The notes under the pieces are model-generated. The model searched no databases, was not told the DNA's origin, and saw nothing but the letters and a program-made list of their open reading frames with translations. The translations under genes were made by a program, and so were the position numbers. From contig OX596001.1 of assembly GCA_951394045.1 (NCBI GenBank), positions 806,001 to 870,000 of the forward strand: a stretch of 64,000 bases of DNA, written 5' to 3'. Below, piece after piece: positions 62,151 to 64,000 of this stretch. Origin of the DNA: Nitzschia sp. DOCU1. Taxonomy: Eukaryota; Bacillariophyta; Bacillariophyceae; Bacillariales; Bacillariaceae. Numbering within the stretch: the first letter of the stretch is position 1; each line of letters opens with the position of its first letter.

Positions 62151-62582
62151 TGCATATAGTATATTTTTCAGAATAGAAATCTTTGCGTATGAAATGGCGA
62201 TTGTCAACTGGCTTCTAGAGCCCAAACTTTTACGCTTTCGACGGATACTACTACTACTCTCCTTAAGAGTTCCTCTAGTAGAAAGATCACAGGCGCGTGC
62301 TTGCCACCATGTGTGGTCGGCATGGAATTTTAAGAGGCTATGGGACCTGTTATGCACTGGAGTAGCAGGACCAGGTGAGGCAGTTGCAGAAACCGGTGAA
62401 AGAGTAGAAGATTTCGGCGCTGAAGTAGCCGCACCAGGATTCAAAATGGCCGCTCTCGTTCTAGTGGGTGCTGGAGTAGTTCCTGCTGTCGGGCTTCGTT
62501 GGAGAAGAGTCGTTCAACGATTCTTCCTGTTTCTGTGGCTTCCTGCAGCATACGAGGTAGAAGAATCCTTCTCCTGGGACTA
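62151..62582. other. Convergent 3' flanks
   Basis: About 430 bases between the stops of the methyltransferase (plus) and sulfotransferase paralogue 2 (minus). Open frames here on both strands are without support. Confidence 0.5.
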
Positions 62583-63632
62583 CTATTCGTCCTCGTTGTG
62601 TTTTCGCCGCCACTTTTTCGACCGAGGATCCGCCTTGAAAATATCGTACAAGGTTGTTTCGCCAGGTATCCGACGAGTTCCTCGATGTAACAGGGTATCC
62701 CACAATTCAAAATCGTCACGATATAAATTGTATAGTTTCTCCAAAGTTTGGGTGGAAAGAGTGTCATATGTCCTCTGCGCGTGTAATTTGGCATCCTCTG
62801 TCGTGTTGTGATTGCTGGGATTGAGAATTTGCGGCTCCACAGCCCCTCGCAACAAGACTTTCCAGAAAAAATCCTGATCAATCGGTGATGACAATCGTAG
62901 TATGTAATGATAATGTACATGGTCCAATTGAGCAATGCCGACCTGCGAGTAAAAATGTTCATTTCCACTTCGCTTATTGCCCGGAATCTTTCGCCAAGAA
63001 GACATTTGATGGTGATACAGATCGTCGACCCATTCTGCAAACGTACAATTCACCAACGAAGGACAAGTTGGAGTAAAAATGTTTAGATTGCGTTGCGAGT
63101 TCTGGTAGGCCGATAAGGCCCGTTCGATAGGATCTCGAATCCACAAGACTCGTGTCATGCTATTGAGGAGAAGCAAATGCTCGCGCCAATAGCGATTTTT
63201 ACGGGCTTCTGCACAATTTGGATTCGGAACGCCATGGCATTCAATGGTGTTCATGGCTTTTTTGATGGCCGAGCACATGTTTTTCGGAATAAAGGTCACG
63301 GCCAGATTGAGTTTCGGGGATACAATCAACCAGTGTGGGTCGTACTTCTGGACTTGTATGCCCGTCGAAGTAGTAGTAGGAAAGTAGACGGTTCGTTTTT
63401 GGATTTGAGACACCCTAGAAACGAACCATACCGCTGTTGCACGCCAAATGGAAAGATGATCCGAAAGCATCGGATTCATTGTATTAGAGAATCCATTGTC
63501 ATCGTTTACTTCTGGGCGCAAAAACGTTTCCATCATGGATTCGGATCGCATCCAAGTCACAAAGACAAAAAAGGATAACACAAAGAACAACAAAATGTTT
63601 CTTTTCTCTTTGTTTCGGGGCTTTGTCGACAT
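62583..63632 (-). CDS. Sulfotransferase family 2-like, paralogue 2
   Basis: Single exon, 349 aa from the ATG at 63632 (MSTKPRNKEKRN), which places the anchor NILLFFVLSFFVFVTWM near the N-terminus; the frame is open to 63806. Motifs parallel paralogue 1: IPKNMCSAIKK (5'-phosphosulfate loop), WIRDPIERALSAYQNS (3'-phosphate site), CTFAEWVDDLYHH, NEHFYSQ, HYHYILRLSSPIDQDFFW, and a shared tail with YRDDFELWDTLL and TLYDIFKAD. Type II Golgi topology predicted. It lies in inverted orientation to paralogue 1 across the methyltransferase gene and lacks the Lys/Pro-rich C-terminal extension. Confidence 0.78.
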   Translation of the reverse strand: MSTKPRNKEKRNILLFFVLSFFVFVTWMRSESMMETFLRPEVNDDNGFSNTMNPMLSDHLSIWRATAVWFVSRVSQIQKRTVYFPTTTSTGIQVQKYDPHWLIVSPKLNLAVTFIPKNMCSAIKKAMNTIECHGVPNPNCAEARKNRYWREHLLLLNSMTRVLWIRDPIERALSAYQNSQRNLNIFTPTCPSLVNCTFAEWVDDLYHHQMSSWRKIPGNKRSGNEHFYSQVGIAQLDHVHYHYILRLSSPIDQDFFWKVLLRGAVEPQILNPSNHNTTEDAKLHAQRTYDTLSTQTLEKLYNLYRDDFELWDTLLHRGTRRIPGETTLYDIFKADPRSKKWRRKHNEDE

Positions 63633-64000
63633 GATGATGACACTAACAAGATCAATGTTGGATTCTGTGCGGATGATGATAATGATGAGAAGCGAAGTTG
63701 TGTCGGATTCTTGCTCGTATCGTTTTCTCGCGCCGCCGTCTTTGTCGCTAGTAGGGGTCCGTGGTTCGATTCCACGTCTTGGTAGTTGTTTTTGGTATTG
63801 CATCAATTTTCAGCTGTTTTTACTACGATAAAGGGGGCAATCGCATCCACTACTACGAAGTAGCAGACTGCCAGGAATCATATGCGATATTAGCAGCAGA
63901 GGGAAGTTACACGTGTTGATCTAGCTAGTTGATTAAACTGTCTGTCGCCTTAGCAAATACGGCAACAGCCCCGTTCAATGGGGTTGAAATCAGGGGATAT
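63633..64000. other. Window end, upstream of sulfotransferase paralogue 2
   Basis: About 370 bases to the window edge. A 17-base stem-loop cgtggttcgattccacg (63760-63776) looks like a tRNA T-arm, but no matching acceptor, D or anticodon arm is found, so no tRNA is called. Nothing else seen. Confidence 0.45.

Noticed and set aside
63760..63784. tRNA gene suggested by a T-arm-like stem-loop (cgtggttcgattccacg)
   Set aside because: No complementary acceptor stem, D arm or anticodon arm found within 70-130 bases upstream, even allowing an intron.

Overview
The window is nuclear DNA of a eukaryotic microalga, most probably a pennate diatom. It has dense genes on both strands, short GT-AG introns of about 65-115 bases, and long single-exon genes. 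Two proteins start with a signal peptide followed by a Phe-containing cleavage motif, the bipartite leader used to reach complex red-lineage plastids. The mix of families (plastid RelA/SpoT homologue, class C receptor, LEA-like proteins, P-loop sulfotransferases, DNMT3-like methyltransferase, EF-hand single-pass membrane proteins) fits a diatom. The species cannot be fixed from the sequence. Splice sites were placed by eye from GT/AG consensus, frame continuity and, where possible, paralogue comparison.

Left part (1-25 kb): about 1.7 kb without a convincing gene is followed by a two-exon gene fusing a chromodomain to a cellular RNA-dependent RNA polymerase with the DLDGD motif. It converges on a four-exon ECM29-like proteasome adaptor (minus). 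Next come a minus-strand multipass membrane protein of unknown function, a plus-strand fusion of a class A flavin monooxygenase with a ureidoglycolate-lyase-like domain, a minus armadillo-repeat protein, a plus 28-residue LRR protein, and a minus class C seven-helix receptor without a Venus-flytrap domain.

Middle (25-43 kb): three tandem LEA-like genes (minus) share a conserved upstream block. The first has a plastid leader and the third has a broken tail. An ankyrin-repeat gene has been split from its promoter by a 6.7-kb non-LTR retrotransposon, bounded by a 15-bp target duplication that contains the gene's start codon. The element has ORF1 plus an intact ORF2 with endonuclease, RT, RNase H and zinc knuckle. 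Its 3' UTR carries a nested TTAA-flanked foldback element whose arms form a hairpin of more than 200 bp. A membrane-anchored sulfotransferase and an AT-rich decayed gene resembling 2-oxoglutarate oxygenases follow.

Right part (43-64 kb): an ArfGAP protein with a long Ser/Arg tail; two paralogous EF-hand / Thr-Pro stalk / transmembrane / GDW-repeat proteins that flank a plastid RelA/SpoT homologue with an intact synthetase but no visible HD hydrolase signature; and a DNMT3-like cytosine methyltransferase between two inverted sulfotransferase paralogues.

The most unusual items are the chromodomain-RdRP fusion, the flavoenzyme-ureidoglycolate lyase fusion, the GDW-repeat membrane family, and the retrotransposon with nested hairpin sitting at an ankyrin gene's start codon. 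A silencing theme (chromodomain-RdRP, DNMT3-like enzyme, hairpin element) runs through the window, but any functional link between these parts is inference.
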